From: Spirosoma profusum
Lineage (GTDB): Bacteria > Bacteroidota > Bacteroidia > Cytophagales > Spirosomataceae
NCBI RefSeq assembly: GCF_014699005.1
Contig: NZ_JACWZY010000026.1
Span: forward strand, 1 to 64,000
DNA: 64,000 nt
Direction: 5' to 3'
Shown here: positions 26,034 to 34,662 of the stretch, one piece after another
Position numbering within the stretch: the stretch's first letter is position 1
Layout of the letters: each line of letters opens with the position of its first letter
Notes under the pieces: model-generated
Told to the model about the DNA's origin: nothing
What the model saw: the letters and a program-made list of their open reading frames with translations, nothing else
Databases searched by the model: none
Program-made: the position numbers and the translations under genes

Positions 26034-26103
26034 GGTGCCCCTTTTCTGCTTGGGTCAAAATCTAAACTCGAAATTGTCGATTTAAACGGGCGTTTAATGA
26101 AAC
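26034..26103 (+). repeat. Possible degenerate 70-bp repeat, copy N
   Basis: Only the 3' end matches: TTTAAACGGGCGTTTAATGAAA against ATAAATGGGGCGTTTTGTGAAA. It would close the PIN unit on the right. Confidence 0.35.
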
Positions 26104-26123
26104 CGTATGCTACTGAAATAGGT

Positions 26124-27020
26124 TTACAAAGAAGAACAAAACTGATTATCAGTCTGATATTGCACATTTCCAAACCGCACTTTTTTATACGGATACCATT
26201 TTAGTGGTTGATAGCCCTTCTCGTGATGAGCTAGATCAGGCGTTTTATAGCCTAAAGATGCATGCGGTCGTACCGAATTGTAAGCCGAAATGGCCTGCTC
26301 AACGGCCGTTTCGGCCATGCCAAAAGTAGGGAATCCCCAAAGATTGAAATCTTCTTTTAAGGTCCGAAAAACCCGCTCCGCTAACGCATTCTCGTTCGGG
26401 TCGCCCGACTCGGTCATACTAATGGTGATCGTCGCTTGGCGCAGTCGATCCACATAGGCGCCCGAACAATACTGAACACCCCGATCCGAATGGTGGATCA
26501 GCGTTCGATCCGATGGAACACGCGTTTTTAAGGCCATTTCTAAGGCCGCTACTGGCCCTTTGGCTTCTAGCGTTTTATGGAAGGACCGCTCCGGCGGCCC
26601 GGCAACCCACGATTTTACGCGAGTACGCATCCATAATCACCGATAAATAAGCAAAGCCAATCCCCACCCGAATGTAACTCAAGTCACTTACCCAGAGCTG
26701 ACCAATTCGATCGGGTTTGAGTTCTTTAACTTAGTTAGGATATTTCTCCAAATCATGATCAGAGTCGTTTTTTTTGATTCTTGATCGTTTCTTTTTCAAT
26801 ATCAAACTATTGTCTTTCAATAGATTATGCAGTCTGTCGCGTCCTAGCTTAATTTGATGAGAAGCCAGAAAGGCCTGCATCAATTCATATAGTTTAGTCG
26901 TTCCCAAGCCCGCAATCTGCCTACGTAATCGTCTAACTTCAGCCAAGACAATAGCCGACTGAAAGCCCAGTTTTTCCTGACGCCGGGTAGCCGCATACTA
27001 GGCTTGTCGTGTCAACCCCG
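26124..27020 (-). pseudogene. Broken IS3 transposase orfB
   Basis: Three breaks can be read. A 16-bp insert at 27019-27034 shifts the frame after 'LCGLF'. The first Tyr of the expected 'RQAYYA' is TAG (about 27000). A TAA follows 'DLEKYPN' at about 26731. A second 16-bp insert at 26588-26603 breaks 'YSRKIVG'; removing it yields KIVGWSFHKTLEAKGP, the usual IS3 order. The rve core residues survive, but the gene cannot make a transposase. Confidence 0.8.
26588..26603 (+). repeat. 16-bp GC-rich insertion in orfB
   Basis: GCTCCGGCGGCCCGGC on the + strand. Exact removal restores the orfB frame. It differs at only two positions from the insert at 1089-1104. Confidence 0.7.
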
Positions 27021-27034
27021 CAGCGGCGGACCGT
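27019..27034 (+). repeat. 16-bp GC-rich insertion at start of orfB
   Basis: CGCAGCGGCGGACCGT on the + strand; identical to the insert at 27320-27335. Removal gives LCGLFGLTRQA in one frame. Confidence 0.7.
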
Positions 27035-27080
27035 AAACAACCCACATAACTGCTCCATGCCCACCAGGGGATAGCGACGA

Positions 27081-27480
27081 GTCAGTTGGTCGATTGTTTG
27101 GTGCCAGACTTTTTTAGGATCGGGATTTGAAACTGTTTTTCGGCAATTTGAATGGCCGTTTCAAAGGCTTCAGCTTTGAGTTTAAGCAATTTATTTTCCT
27201 CTTCAGTCGCGGCCAGTCGTCGTTCCAGTGCTTTGACGTAGGCATCTTGGTTGTGCTTTTTCATGGATTTATAACAGCGATAGGGATATAAATAAGGGGC
27301 TAATCGGTGCTTGAAATACCGCAGCGGCGGACCGTCATCGGTTCAACTGACGTAATTCGGTCAGGGAAATGTGCAGGTATCGTTCAATGTCGGGGGCTTC
27401 GGCGATCTCGGCCCGAAAGACTTCAACGACCCTTCGCTTGAAATGAAGCGATTTTCTAGTTTTCTTATTTCGTTGTAATA
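27081..27480 (-). pseudogene. Broken IS3 orfA
   Basis: The upstream part reads 'HFKRRVVEVFRAEIAEAPDIERYLHI...LRQLNR' and then hits a stop created by the 16-bp insert at 27320-27335. The downstream part 'MKKHNQDAYVKALERRLAATEEENKLLKLK' is the usual leucine-zipper region and ends at a natural stop overlapping the orfB frame. Without the insert the joint reads LNRWYFKHRLAPY. Confidence 0.7.
27320..27335 (+). repeat. 16-bp GC-rich insertion in orfA
   Basis: CGCAGCGGCGGACCGT, an exact second copy of the 27019-27034 insert, 285 bases away in the same element. Removal restores the orfA frame. Confidence 0.7.
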
Positions 27481-27563
27481 CGCTAATATACATAAGCTTA
27501 CCGATTTACTGTACACAGAAATCAGTAGCATACGCTTCAAAGATTCGGGTTTAGTATAAACTT

Positions 27564-28442
27564 TTGCTTTTGAAGCGTTATAAAGGCACCCGACGCTATT
27601 TTTGCCCCAACTCTGCCCCTGTGTTTATTCTGCTTCGTTTTGCATTCCTTCTACTGATCGGTTGTACGGCTAATGGCCAAGCCATTCGACAACCTACATT
27701 TCTTACCGTTCGGGATAATCTGATGTATATTCCAGTGAAGGTCAATGGACGGGGACCTTATAATTTCCTGCTGAATTCTGGAGTTACTGGAATGGCCCGT
27801 ATTGATCGTCGTCTGGCTAAAGAGTTGGGTTTGAATATTGTAGGCTTCCAGCAAAACACTACTGGCAATCAGGTAAAGCGGGAATTTTTGGTAGGTGTGA
27901 ATCAGCTTAGCGCTGGCAACAGTAGCCATTCAGCGCTTCAACTGGCTGTTGATGAGTATAATCCTGTTGTAAAACCGCAGCTAACGGATGGCCTGATTGG
28001 TCAGAATTTCTTTGATGGGTATCTAATCACTATCGACGGTCCTAATCACCAATGGCTGGTCACGAAGGACACTTTATCCCGTCAGGCAAAAGGCGTTCTT
28101 ACATACTCGAAATCATTCGTTATTACGGGTACAGTTGGCTCAAAAGTAATGCCCTTCAATCTGGATGTGAGCTCGAATCAGGCGTTGCTTTTTCCCAAAT
28201 CTTCGCTGGTGGGCGTTCACTACACCGATACGGCTAATCAGCAGGTAATTACGCAGGGAAACACGAATTTTGTTTTGCAGGAAGCCATCATTCAGGATGA
28301 AATTGTGCTGGGCGGATTACGACTAATCAACCAGAAAATTTATTATTCTGACAAGGTTCATCAGATCAGTATCGGGACCGCCTTCTTAAAAGACCATGTT
28401 GTTCGCTTTGATCAACGAAAGAAATTGATTCGGATAGACTAA
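27564..28442 (+). CDS. Retropepsin-like protein with altered catalytic motif
   Basis: A secreted protein with the fold signature of bacterial aspartyl (retropepsin-type) proteases: 'YIPVKVNGRGPYNFLLNSGVTGMARIDRRLAKELGL' pattern (cited in part), later 'IGQNFF' and 'LGGLRL'. The active-site triplet, normally D-T/S-G, reads N-S-G here, so proteolysis by the usual route seems lost. Start uncertain: TTG at 27564, or GTG at 27621, which would give a compact lipoprotein-like signal 'FILLRFAFLLLIGC'. There is a TTTTG-rich promoter-like stretch at about 27555-27566, which favours the GTG. Confidence 0.7.
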   Translation: MLLKRYKGTRRYFCPNSAPVFILLRFAFLLLIGCTANGQAIRQPTFLTVRDNLMYIPVKVNGRGPYNFLLNSGVTGMARIDRRLAKELGLNIVGFQQNTTGNQVKREFLVGVNQLSAGNSSHSALQLAVDEYNPVVKPQLTDGLIGQNFFDGYLITIDGPNHQWLVTKDTLSRQAKGVLTYSKSFVITGTVGSKVMPFNLDVSSNQALLFPKSSLVGVHYTDTANQQVITQGNTNFVLQEAIIQDEIVLGGLRLINQKIYYSDKVHQISIGTAFLKDHVVRFDQRKKLIRID

Positions 28443-28456
28443 CCTTTGAAATTACA

Positions 28457-28542
28457 GGCCCCGACAGGCTCCGGCTGTCGGAGTCGCGTTAGCGACTAAC
28501 CATGTATGTAGCTACAACCGACAGCCAGAGCCTGTCGGAGCC
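28457..28542. repeat. Palindromic intergenic repeat, family 2
   Basis: 25-base arms (GGCCCCGACAGGCTCCGGCT... and its partner) pair with two mismatches around a 36-base centre that includes AGTCGCG and GTAGCTACAA. A second copy is at 36081-36162. It may also end transcription of the gene before it. Confidence 0.8.
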
Positions 28543-28550
28543 TTTTAATT

Positions 28551-29639
28551 ATGAACGTAGCAGATATTGCAAAGCATCGATTTGTCAGTCAGCAGTTTGC
28601 TGGTACTGATTTTAAAACGGCCAGCGAATTGGTAAGCTGGTTAGGAGCCGTTCAGGGTCAGGAGTACGCGCAGTCGAAATGGGGACTTGGCCTGCGATTG
28701 CCGCACTTGACCGACGCAGAAATCGAACAGGATTTCACCGATGGAACCCTGCTACGTACACATATGTTACGTCCGACCTGGCACGTAGTAGCTGCCCCCG
28801 ACATCCGGTGGATGCTTCAGCTAACGGCTCCCCGCGTTCACGTAGCAAGTGGCTTCATGTATCGAAAACTCGAACTCGATACGTCGCTTTTCAATCGCTG
28901 CAACGATTTGATGATTCGTGAGCTTGAGGGCGGCAAACACCTCACCCGCGATACGTTGAATCAGGCATTTAAACGTAACGGAATTGACATTTCGGGTTTT
29001 CGACTAAGCTATGTCATGATGAATGCCGAACTGGAAGGTTTGATTTGCAGTGGCGCTCGGCAGGGCAACCAGTTCACGTATGCACTTCTTGATGAGCGTG
29101 TAGCACCAACACCAACATTCACTAAAGAAGAAGCTTTAGCTGAACTAGCCCGGCGCTATTTTACCAGTCGTGGCCCCGCTACGTTAGCGGATTTCGCTAC
29201 GTGGTCGGGTCTCACGCTGACCGATTGTCGAAAAGGGGTACAGTTTCTTGATACGTTCCTGAAGAAATTCGGCGATTATTATTTCACGGACGTAGCACAG
29301 CCGGCAAAACCAGACCTGGATCGTATACATTTATTGCCAGTTTACGACGAGTTTATCATGGGCTACAAAGACCGAAGTGCATCGATGATTTTTCGGAATG
29401 GGTTGCCCCAAACCACGATTAGTTTCGACAATCTGATTATGGCAGATGGACAAATTATTGGTGCCTGGAAACGTAACGTTAGCAGTAAAACGATAGAAGT
29501 AACACCCAATTTTTTCGAATCCCTGACTGATTCTCAACGTAACGCCCTCACTACGTCCATCCAGCATCTGCAACGGTTTACGGGAAGGCCTGTTACGTGT
29601 AGGTCGAGTAGCAGAAACGATTTAGAGCATAAAGAATGA
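28551..29639 (+). CDS. Winged-helix AlkZ-like DNA-binding protein
   Basis: 362 residues of the HTH_42/AlkZ family. The N-terminal 'LVSWLGAVQGQEYAQSKWGL' block contains the Q-x-Q pair (Q35, Q37) used by AlkZ glycosylases to open interstrand crosslinks. 'LLRTHMLRPTWHVVAAPDIRWML' and 'LLPVYDEFIMGYKDR' are also family hallmarks. It may be a DNA glycosylase or a DNA-binding relative; it is not near a secondary-metabolite cluster. The ATG lies 8 bases after the palindromic repeat. Confidence 0.85.
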   Translation: MNVADIAKHRFVSQQFAGTDFKTASELVSWLGAVQGQEYAQSKWGLGLRLPHLTDAEIEQDFTDGTLLRTHMLRPTWHVVAAPDIRWMLQLTAPRVHVASGFMYRKLELDTSLFNRCNDLMIRELEGGKHLTRDTLNQAFKRNGIDISGFRLSYVMMNAELEGLICSGARQGNQFTYALLDERVAPTPTFTKEEALAELARRYFTSRGPATLADFATWSGLTLTDCRKGVQFLDTFLKKFGDYYFTDVAQPAKPDLDRIHLLPVYDEFIMGYKDRSASMIFRNGLPQTTISFDNLIMADGQIIGAWKRNVSSKTIEVTPNFFESLTDSQRNALTTSIQHLQRFTGRPVTCRSSSRNDLEHKE

Positions 29640-29653
29640 GTCCAAAATGAGCA

Positions 29654-29690
29654 TTTTTGTCATGCTGACGAAGGAAGCATCTCAACGAAA
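29654..29690 (+). repeat. Half copy of GTCATCCTGA-type palindromic repeat
   Basis: TTTTTGTCATGCTGACGAAGGAAGCATCT is one arm of the family seen complete at 36920-37004 and 54261-54353. It overlaps the last codons of the AraC-type gene. Confidence 0.6.
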
Positions 29691-30683
29691 TGTATTGGGT
29701 GAGAAACCAAACTTCTTTTTAAAAGCAATCGAGAAATTGTTCGGGCTTTTAAAACCGACCAGCCGCGCCACTTCGGCCACTTTCATATACGTATCACTCA
29801 GCATTAACTCCTTGGCGCGCTCCATCCGCAGATCGGCAACGTAGCTGAAAATCGTGGTGCCAAATACCTCCTTGAAGCCGCTCATTAGTTTGGTTCGGTT
29901 CATGCCGACCAGAATGGTCAATTCTTTCAGTGACGGCGGATTATCCAGATTCTGAGCCAGTTCGTCGCGAATGGTATGAAACTTCTCTAGGTCCTCTCGT
30001 TTCAGCAAATCCTGCCGAACAGGTTGCTCATCCTGAAACTGCCCGATTTGCAACGTCAGTAATTCCAATAATTTACCTTCAATGAAAAGTTTCTGCAACT
30101 GGCCGGTTAGTTGGCAGTCATACATGGCCATCAATACGTCTTTTTGAGGTTGTGTCAGCGGGAAAGTCCGATTTCCTAGCAATGCTGATTGGCGTTTTTC
30201 AATGGCCTTGCCAAAATCTTTTAGCTGGCTAAGGTCATCCTGAAAAAGCGTCCGTAAATAGCTTTCAGAGAATGCGATATCTATGGTGAAACAAGGCATC
30301 CTTTCGGCATACTGTAGTTTTCCTCTTAGCGCCGTGTAATATCCTAAGCTGTGGTGTCCTTCTGCAAGTTGGTTAGACGGCCCGTAGCCCGGCGCGGGCA
30401 AATAACGGCGTTTCCCACTCAGCACAAAATTCATGTGAATTGTGGGCGTATCGATCCAAATATCGACTGGATAACAATTGTTTGTAGCTAATTTCTGGAA
30501 TTGAAGCTTGACTTCATCCAGTTGCAAATATTGAACTTTTCCTAGTTGATCACCCAGAATAGTACATTCAGTTTTTTCTTCCAAAGTATTAGGTATAGAG
30601 TCATCTGCAGCCCTATATCCTGCTGATAAAGAACTATTTAAAACATTATTTTGCTCTTTATTGTTGCGTAAATCTTTTTCCAT
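29682..30683 (-). CDS. AraC-family regulator of iron uptake (PchR-like)
   Basis: 333 residues. The C-terminal 100 residues hold the two AraC helix-turn-helix motifs ('SLKELTILVGMNRTKLMSGFKEVFG' and 'MKVAEVARLVGFKSPNNFSIAFKKKFGFSP', cited in part). The N-terminal part matches the ligand-binding half of PchR-type siderophore sensors in layout. It is divergent from the TonB receptor gene with a 166-base shared control region, so it most likely activates that operon when its siderophore is bound. The C-terminus is shortened or altered by the repeat half-copy at 29654. Confidence 0.8.
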   Translation of the reverse strand: MEKDLRNNKEQNNVLNSSLSAGYRAADDSIPNTLEEKTECTILGDQLGKVQYLQLDEVKLQFQKLATNNCYPVDIWIDTPTIHMNFVLSGKRRYLPAPGYGPSNQLAEGHHSLGYYTALRGKLQYAERMPCFTIDIAFSESYLRTLFQDDLSQLKDFGKAIEKRQSALLGNRTFPLTQPQKDVLMAMYDCQLTGQLQKLFIEGKLLELLTLQIGQFQDEQPVRQDLLKREDLEKFHTIRDELAQNLDNPPSLKELTILVGMNRTKLMSGFKEVFGTTIFSYVADLRMERAKELMLSDTYMKVAEVARLVGFKSPNNFSIAFKKKFGFSPNTFR

Positions 30684-30796
30684 AACCCCCTGTTACTTAG
30701 AAATTTATAAACCAAACTTAAGGTTAAATACAGATTAAAACTGGACAAAATGCATATAGCATACTCATTTCTGCATATCCAATACTTCTACCGCTC

Positions 30797-30804
30797 TACC
30801 TTTG
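30797..30804 (+). promoter_or_regulatory. TAnnTTTG -7 box of the TonB receptor operon
   Basis: TACCTTTG matches the Bacteroidota -7 consensus, 46 bases before the ATG at 30850. No convincing -33 TTTG is seen, as expected for an activator-dependent promoter. Confidence 0.5.
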
Positions 30805-30849
30805 TAATTGTTTATACTTAGTCTAAATAAGCTTCAAAAGTAATCTAAA

Positions 30850-33231
30850 ATGCCCATTGTGCAACAACGTGTACTTCTATTTTTTGGGGTTTTTCTAGCC
30901 TTTTATGTCTTCTCATTTGCTCAGCCTGGAAACAAGTTTTCCATATCTGGCACCATTCAGGCATCATCGGGCGAAACCATTCCGGGTGCAAGCGTGGTCA
31001 TTGAATCACTCAAAAAATCGACCATAACTGATGAGAAAGGGCGCTTTACGTTAACCGAAATCCCAACTGGTGAACATCAGGTTCAGGTGCGGTCAGTAGG
31101 TTTTAAAGAGCAGGTAAAAACGGTCCGGGTTCGTCAGAATACCCGATTCAGCCTTGCTCTCGAACAGGACGATATTCAACTGACAGAAGTGTCGGTTATC
31201 GGACGTAGTGACGCGAAGGAAGTAGCCCGGCAGGCATTTAACGTAACGGCGGTTGATGCCAGCAAACTCCATAACTCCACTCTCGATCTATCACACGCCC
31301 TCGACCGCGTGTCGGGCGTTCGGGTGCGGGAATCGGGCGGAGTTGGCTCCAACTTCAACTTCTCGCTGAACGGATTCACGGGTCGTCAGGTGAAGTTTTT
31401 CATCGACGGAGTGCCAATGGACAATTTCGGTTCGTCGTTCCAGTTGAATAATATTCCCATCAACCTGGCCGAGCGCGTCGATGTCTATAAAGGCGTGGTT
31501 CCCATCTGGTTAGGTTCCGATGCACTGGGTGGCGCAGTCAACATCGTAACGGGCAACAAGCAGCGTAATTACCTCGATGCGTCCTACTCTTACGGTTCGT
31601 TCAACACCCACCGTAGTGCCGTGAACGCAGGTATCACTACCAAATCGGGTTTTACCGTTCAACTGAACGCGTTTCAGAATTATTCGGATAACAACTATTG
31701 GGTAACGGTCGACGTAGCGGATATCAATACGGGCGAATATTTCCGGAATCAGCGCGTTCGGCGGTTTCACGATACGTACCGGAACGAAACGTTGGTCGCT
31801 AATGTGGGGGTGGTTGGCAAAAAATACGCTGACAAACTGCTGTTTGGTATAACGCTGGGCCAGAACCGTGCTGAAATCCAGACCGGTGCCCGCATGGTGA
31901 GCGTGTTTGGCCAGTGGTATCGGCGGGGAAATATCGTAATGCCCAGTTTCCGGTATCAGAAAGAAAACCTGTTCGTGAAAGGGCTGAACGTGCGGCTGAC
32001 AGGCAATTTCAACCTGGGTCAGGAGCAGAATGTCGATACTGTTTACCGACGCTACAACTGGTTCCAGCAGTTTAAGGAATACCCCGGAAAAGGCAGCGAA
32101 CGCGAACGGTCACTGTATAAATTCCGCAACAACAACGGGCTTATAACAGCGAACGCCAGCTACCAGATTTCGGGAAAACAGTCGATTAGCGTCAACAATG
32201 TGTTCAATACGTTCAATCGGCAAGGTTTCGACGAGTTGAATCCGGCCAACCAGAACTACGAGCAACCCCGCGTCAATACCAAAAACATACTGGGCGTTGG
32301 CTACAAATACGATTACGACGACCGCTGGAATACGTCGCTGTTTGTCAAGCATTTCTCGCAGCATAACAAATACGGCATCACGTATAATCCGAGCGGCAAT
32401 TTTGGCGACGTAGCGTACATGACGCAGAAAAACAGTTTCTCGCAACTGGGCTATGGCATTGCTACGTCGTATTTCCTGCAGAAGAATCTCCAGCTAAAAG
32501 CCTCGTACGAAAAGAGTTACCGGCTTCCCGAAACCGACGAGCTCTACGGCGATCTGCTCAATCTGGAAGGTAACATCAACCTTAAACCCGAAACTAGCTT
32601 TAACTATAACGTCGGATTCAGTTACCTCACCAATCTGACCAAACAGCATCGGTTCACCTTTGCAGCCAACGCGCTCTATCGCGACGCGCGTGGGTTTATT
32701 CGCCCCCGGCTCAACAACAATCAGACCAAGCAGGTTATGGACAACCTGGCCGACGTAACGAACCTCGGTTTCGACGGCGAAATCCGCTATTCGTTCAAAC
32801 GGATGCTCACGACGGGTGTAAACCTGACGTACCAGAATCTGCGGAACAACACCCGGTTTGAAGACGGAATAACTGCCCAGAGCCCGCTCTACCGCGACCG
32901 GATTCCGAACATGCCGTTTCTGTTTGGGAATGCCGATGCGTCGGTGTTTCTGCGGAACGTAGGCGGGGCAGGTAATACGCTGACGTTCGGCTATAACCTG
33001 CTCTACGTACATGCCTATTACCTCTATTGGCCAAGTCTGGGCCAGAGCAAACTGGACATCCCCCAACAACTTGCGCATGATGCCAACGTAGTATACGCCC
33101 TGGCGAACGGCAAATACAACATTGGCCTCGAATGTAAAAACCTGCTGGATGCCCGGCTGTACGACAACTTCAGTCTGCAAAAGCCCAGCCGGGGCTTCTA
33201 CCTCAAACTCAGATACTTCGTTGGTAAATAA
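30850..33231 (+). CDS. TonB-dependent outer-membrane siderophore receptor
   Basis: 793 residues. Signal peptide ending 'FSFAQ', then a carboxypeptidase-regulatory-like domain (about 30-110, 'GTIQASSGETIPGASVVIE'), a plug domain (about 120-230, 'ALDRVSGVRVRESGG', 'FFIDGVPMDNFG', 'ERVDVYKGVVPIWLGSDALGGAVNIVTG'-type end) and a 22-strand barrel. It ends in 'GFYLKLRYFVGK'. It imports a ferric chelate using TonB energy (family knowledge). The next three genes (DUF4374, PepSY, DUF4198) are the usual companions. Confidence 0.9.
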   Translation: MPIVQQRVLLFFGVFLAFYVFSFAQPGNKFSISGTIQASSGETIPGASVVIESLKKSTITDEKGRFTLTEIPTGEHQVQVRSVGFKEQVKTVRVRQNTRFSLALEQDDIQLTEVSVIGRSDAKEVARQAFNVTAVDASKLHNSTLDLSHALDRVSGVRVRESGGVGSNFNFSLNGFTGRQVKFFIDGVPMDNFGSSFQLNNIPINLAERVDVYKGVVPIWLGSDALGGAVNIVTGNKQRNYLDASYSYGSFNTHRSAVNAGITTKSGFTVQLNAFQNYSDNNYWVTVDVADINTGEYFRNQRVRRFHDTYRNETLVANVGVVGKKYADKLLFGITLGQNRAEIQTGARMVSVFGQWYRRGNIVMPSFRYQKENLFVKGLNVRLTGNFNLGQEQNVDTVYRRYNWFQQFKEYPGKGSERERSLYKFRNNNGLITANASYQISGKQSISVNNVFNTFNRQGFDELNPANQNYEQPRVNTKNILGVGYKYDYDDRWNTSLFVKHFSQHNKYGITYNPSGNFGDVAYMTQKNSFSQLGYGIATSYFLQKNLQLKASYEKSYRLPETDELYGDLLNLEGNINLKPETSFNYNVGFSYLTNLTKQHRFTFAANALYRDARGFIRPRLNNNQTKQVMDNLADVTNLGFDGEIRYSFKRMLTTGVNLTYQNLRNNTRFEDGITAQSPLYRDRIPNMPFLFGNADASVFLRNVGGAGNTLTFGYNLLYVHAYYLYWPSLGQSKLDIPQQLAHDANVVYALANGKYNIGLECKNLLDARLYDNFSLQKPSRGFYLKLRYFVGK

Positions 33232-33254
33232 TCCTTTTCAATTCTCCTACAATC

Positions 33255-34517
33255 ATGTTTAACAAAAACACATACATCCTGACAGCACTGGCCGTTGGCC
33301 TGTCGGTCGTTGCCTGTACAAAAGAAGAAACCCTCACGCCCGGCACCGACGGCCAGACTGGCGACGGCTCCAAAGAGCGCTTTGTCATTGCCGCCCTCCC
33401 GATTGGGTCAACGGGCGTAGCTGATTACCTGCTGACAGCCGATACGTTGTCCAAAGGAACTGTATCGACCAAAGGATCGGGTATCGAGCAGGACGGTACG
33501 TATCGGTACTACATCACGCACAAAAACCGTTTCTTCAGTCTGCTCTATGGGCAGGGTAACCCCGGCGCTGTAACGACCTATACGTTGAACGCTGCCGGAA
33601 AACTTGAAAAAGTATCTGATTTCCAAGCAGAAACGGTACAGGTATTTACAACCGTGCAGGACGACATCCTGACCGTTAAAGTGCCACGTAGCGGTAACGA
33701 AAGCGCATCGTTCTACCGCATCAACGCCGATCAGTCGAAGGTAGTTGGCGAAGCTCAGGTCAACATTGTGAAACTGGCGGGTAACGGCGAACGGGCGCAC
33801 TTTACGTGGGCCACGCAGGTTGGCGATAAAGTATTTGCGCCATACATGAGCATTAAAGGCGTATCGCCGGACGTGTTTGGAACCAGCTATCCGGATAGCG
33901 CCTGGGTGGCGGTATTGTCGTATCCTGGCCTACAGGTAGAGAAAGTAATTAAAGACAACCGAACCAGCTTTATCGGTCGCTATTTCATCGATGGACTGGC
34001 CGTTGATGAGCAGAAAGACATTTACGCCTTCTCGTCGGCTGTAGCGACCAACAGCGGTAAAGCCACTTCGACCAAACCATCGGCTATCACCCGGATCAAA
34101 GCCGGTACGACCGAGTTCGACAAGAGCTATTATTTCGACGTAGAGAAAGCATCGGGCGGCTACAACCTGACCACGCAGCTTTACGTTGGGAATGGCAATG
34201 TGATTCTGACGATGACCAGCGCATCGGAAAAAGGAGCTTATGCGGTCGGGAAACGCCTGGCCATTGTCAACGTCTACAACCAGACCTTTAAATGGGTTGA
34301 TGGCTGGCCAGCGGCTACAGAAATCAATACCGTAGCAGCCCGTAGTAATTACACTCCGCTGGATGGCAAAAACGGCTACCTGGGCGTTACGTTGACCGAC
34401 GGTACCAGCTACATCTACCAAGTCGATGCTACGACGGCCAAAGCTACGCGTGGTCTTAAAATCGATGGTGGGAGCATCCAGGGCATCAACCGCCTGACGT
34501 ACAAAGCAACGCAGTAA
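33255..34517 (+). CDS. DUF4374 lipoprotein
   Basis: 420 residues. Lipobox 'LSVVACTK', Cys near 21. The mature part has repeated beta segments consistent with a propeller ('RYYITHKNRFFSLLYGQGNP', 'YSYFDVEKASGGYN'-like strands). DUF4374 lipoproteins are found beside TonB receptors for siderophores in Bacteroidota and probably act as surface partners in ligand capture (inference from context). It lies 23 bases after the receptor gene and is co-transcribed. Confidence 0.85.
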   Translation: MFNKNTYILTALAVGLSVVACTKEETLTPGTDGQTGDGSKERFVIAALPIGSTGVADYLLTADTLSKGTVSTKGSGIEQDGTYRYYITHKNRFFSLLYGQGNPGAVTTYTLNAAGKLEKVSDFQAETVQVFTTVQDDILTVKVPRSGNESASFYRINADQSKVVGEAQVNIVKLAGNGERAHFTWATQVGDKVFAPYMSIKGVSPDVFGTSYPDSAWVAVLSYPGLQVEKVIKDNRTSFIGRYFIDGLAVDEQKDIYAFSSAVATNSGKATSTKPSAITRIKAGTTEFDKSYYFDVEKASGGYNLTTQLYVGNGNVILTMTSASEKGAYAVGKRLAIVNVYNQTFKWVDGWPAATEINTVAARSNYTPLDGKNGYLGVTLTDGTSYIYQVDATTAKATRGLKIDGGSIQGINRLTYKATQ

Positions 34518-34574
34518 GCCCTTGTCAACCAATTAATTAAGGCTGAAAATAATTGAACCTATTTAGACTTTCTT

Positions 34575-34608
34575 CAAGATGCTTCGTGCCTCAGCATGAC
34601 AAACTCCT
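34575..34608 (-). repeat. Half copy of GTCATCCTGA-type repeat
   Basis: AAGATGCTTCGTGCCTCAGCATGACAAAC is one arm in the reverse direction, in the gap between the DUF4374 and PepSY genes. Confidence 0.5.
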
Positions 34609-34662
34609 CATTTTTAACTTGGTTTCAGAAGTGTAAACAGTTTCATTATCAACTTCTCTACA

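Larger units (their letters stand above)
26124..27480 (-). mobile_element. Decayed IS3-family element (orfA and orfB)
   Basis: Minus-strand remains of orfA ('VVEVFRAEIAEAPDIERYL...KHNQDAYVKALERRL') and orfB ('MEQLCGLF', 'IAGLGTTKLYELM', 'IGQLWVSDLSYIRVG', 'HHSDRGVQYCSG', 'ESGDPNENALAERVFRTLKEDF', 'YNSVRPHASLGY'). The last blocks carry the second Asp and Glu of the rve DDE core. The ends are approximate because no clear inverted repeats were found. Confidence 0.8.

Noticed and set aside
9564..26103. A CRISPR array as the explanation for the 70-bp repeats
   Set aside because: Copies are kilobases apart, imperfect, and separated by genes; there are no short unique spacers and no cas genes.
9564..26103. 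A classical class 1-type integron
   Set aside because: Repeats lack recognisable RYYYAAC and GTTRRRY cores and no integrase is in the window, so only a cassette-like layout is claimed.
32494..34532. Long minus-strand frames opposite the TonB receptor and DUF4374 genes
   Set aside because: They are antisense shadows caused by codon bias; the plus-strand genes have complete domains.
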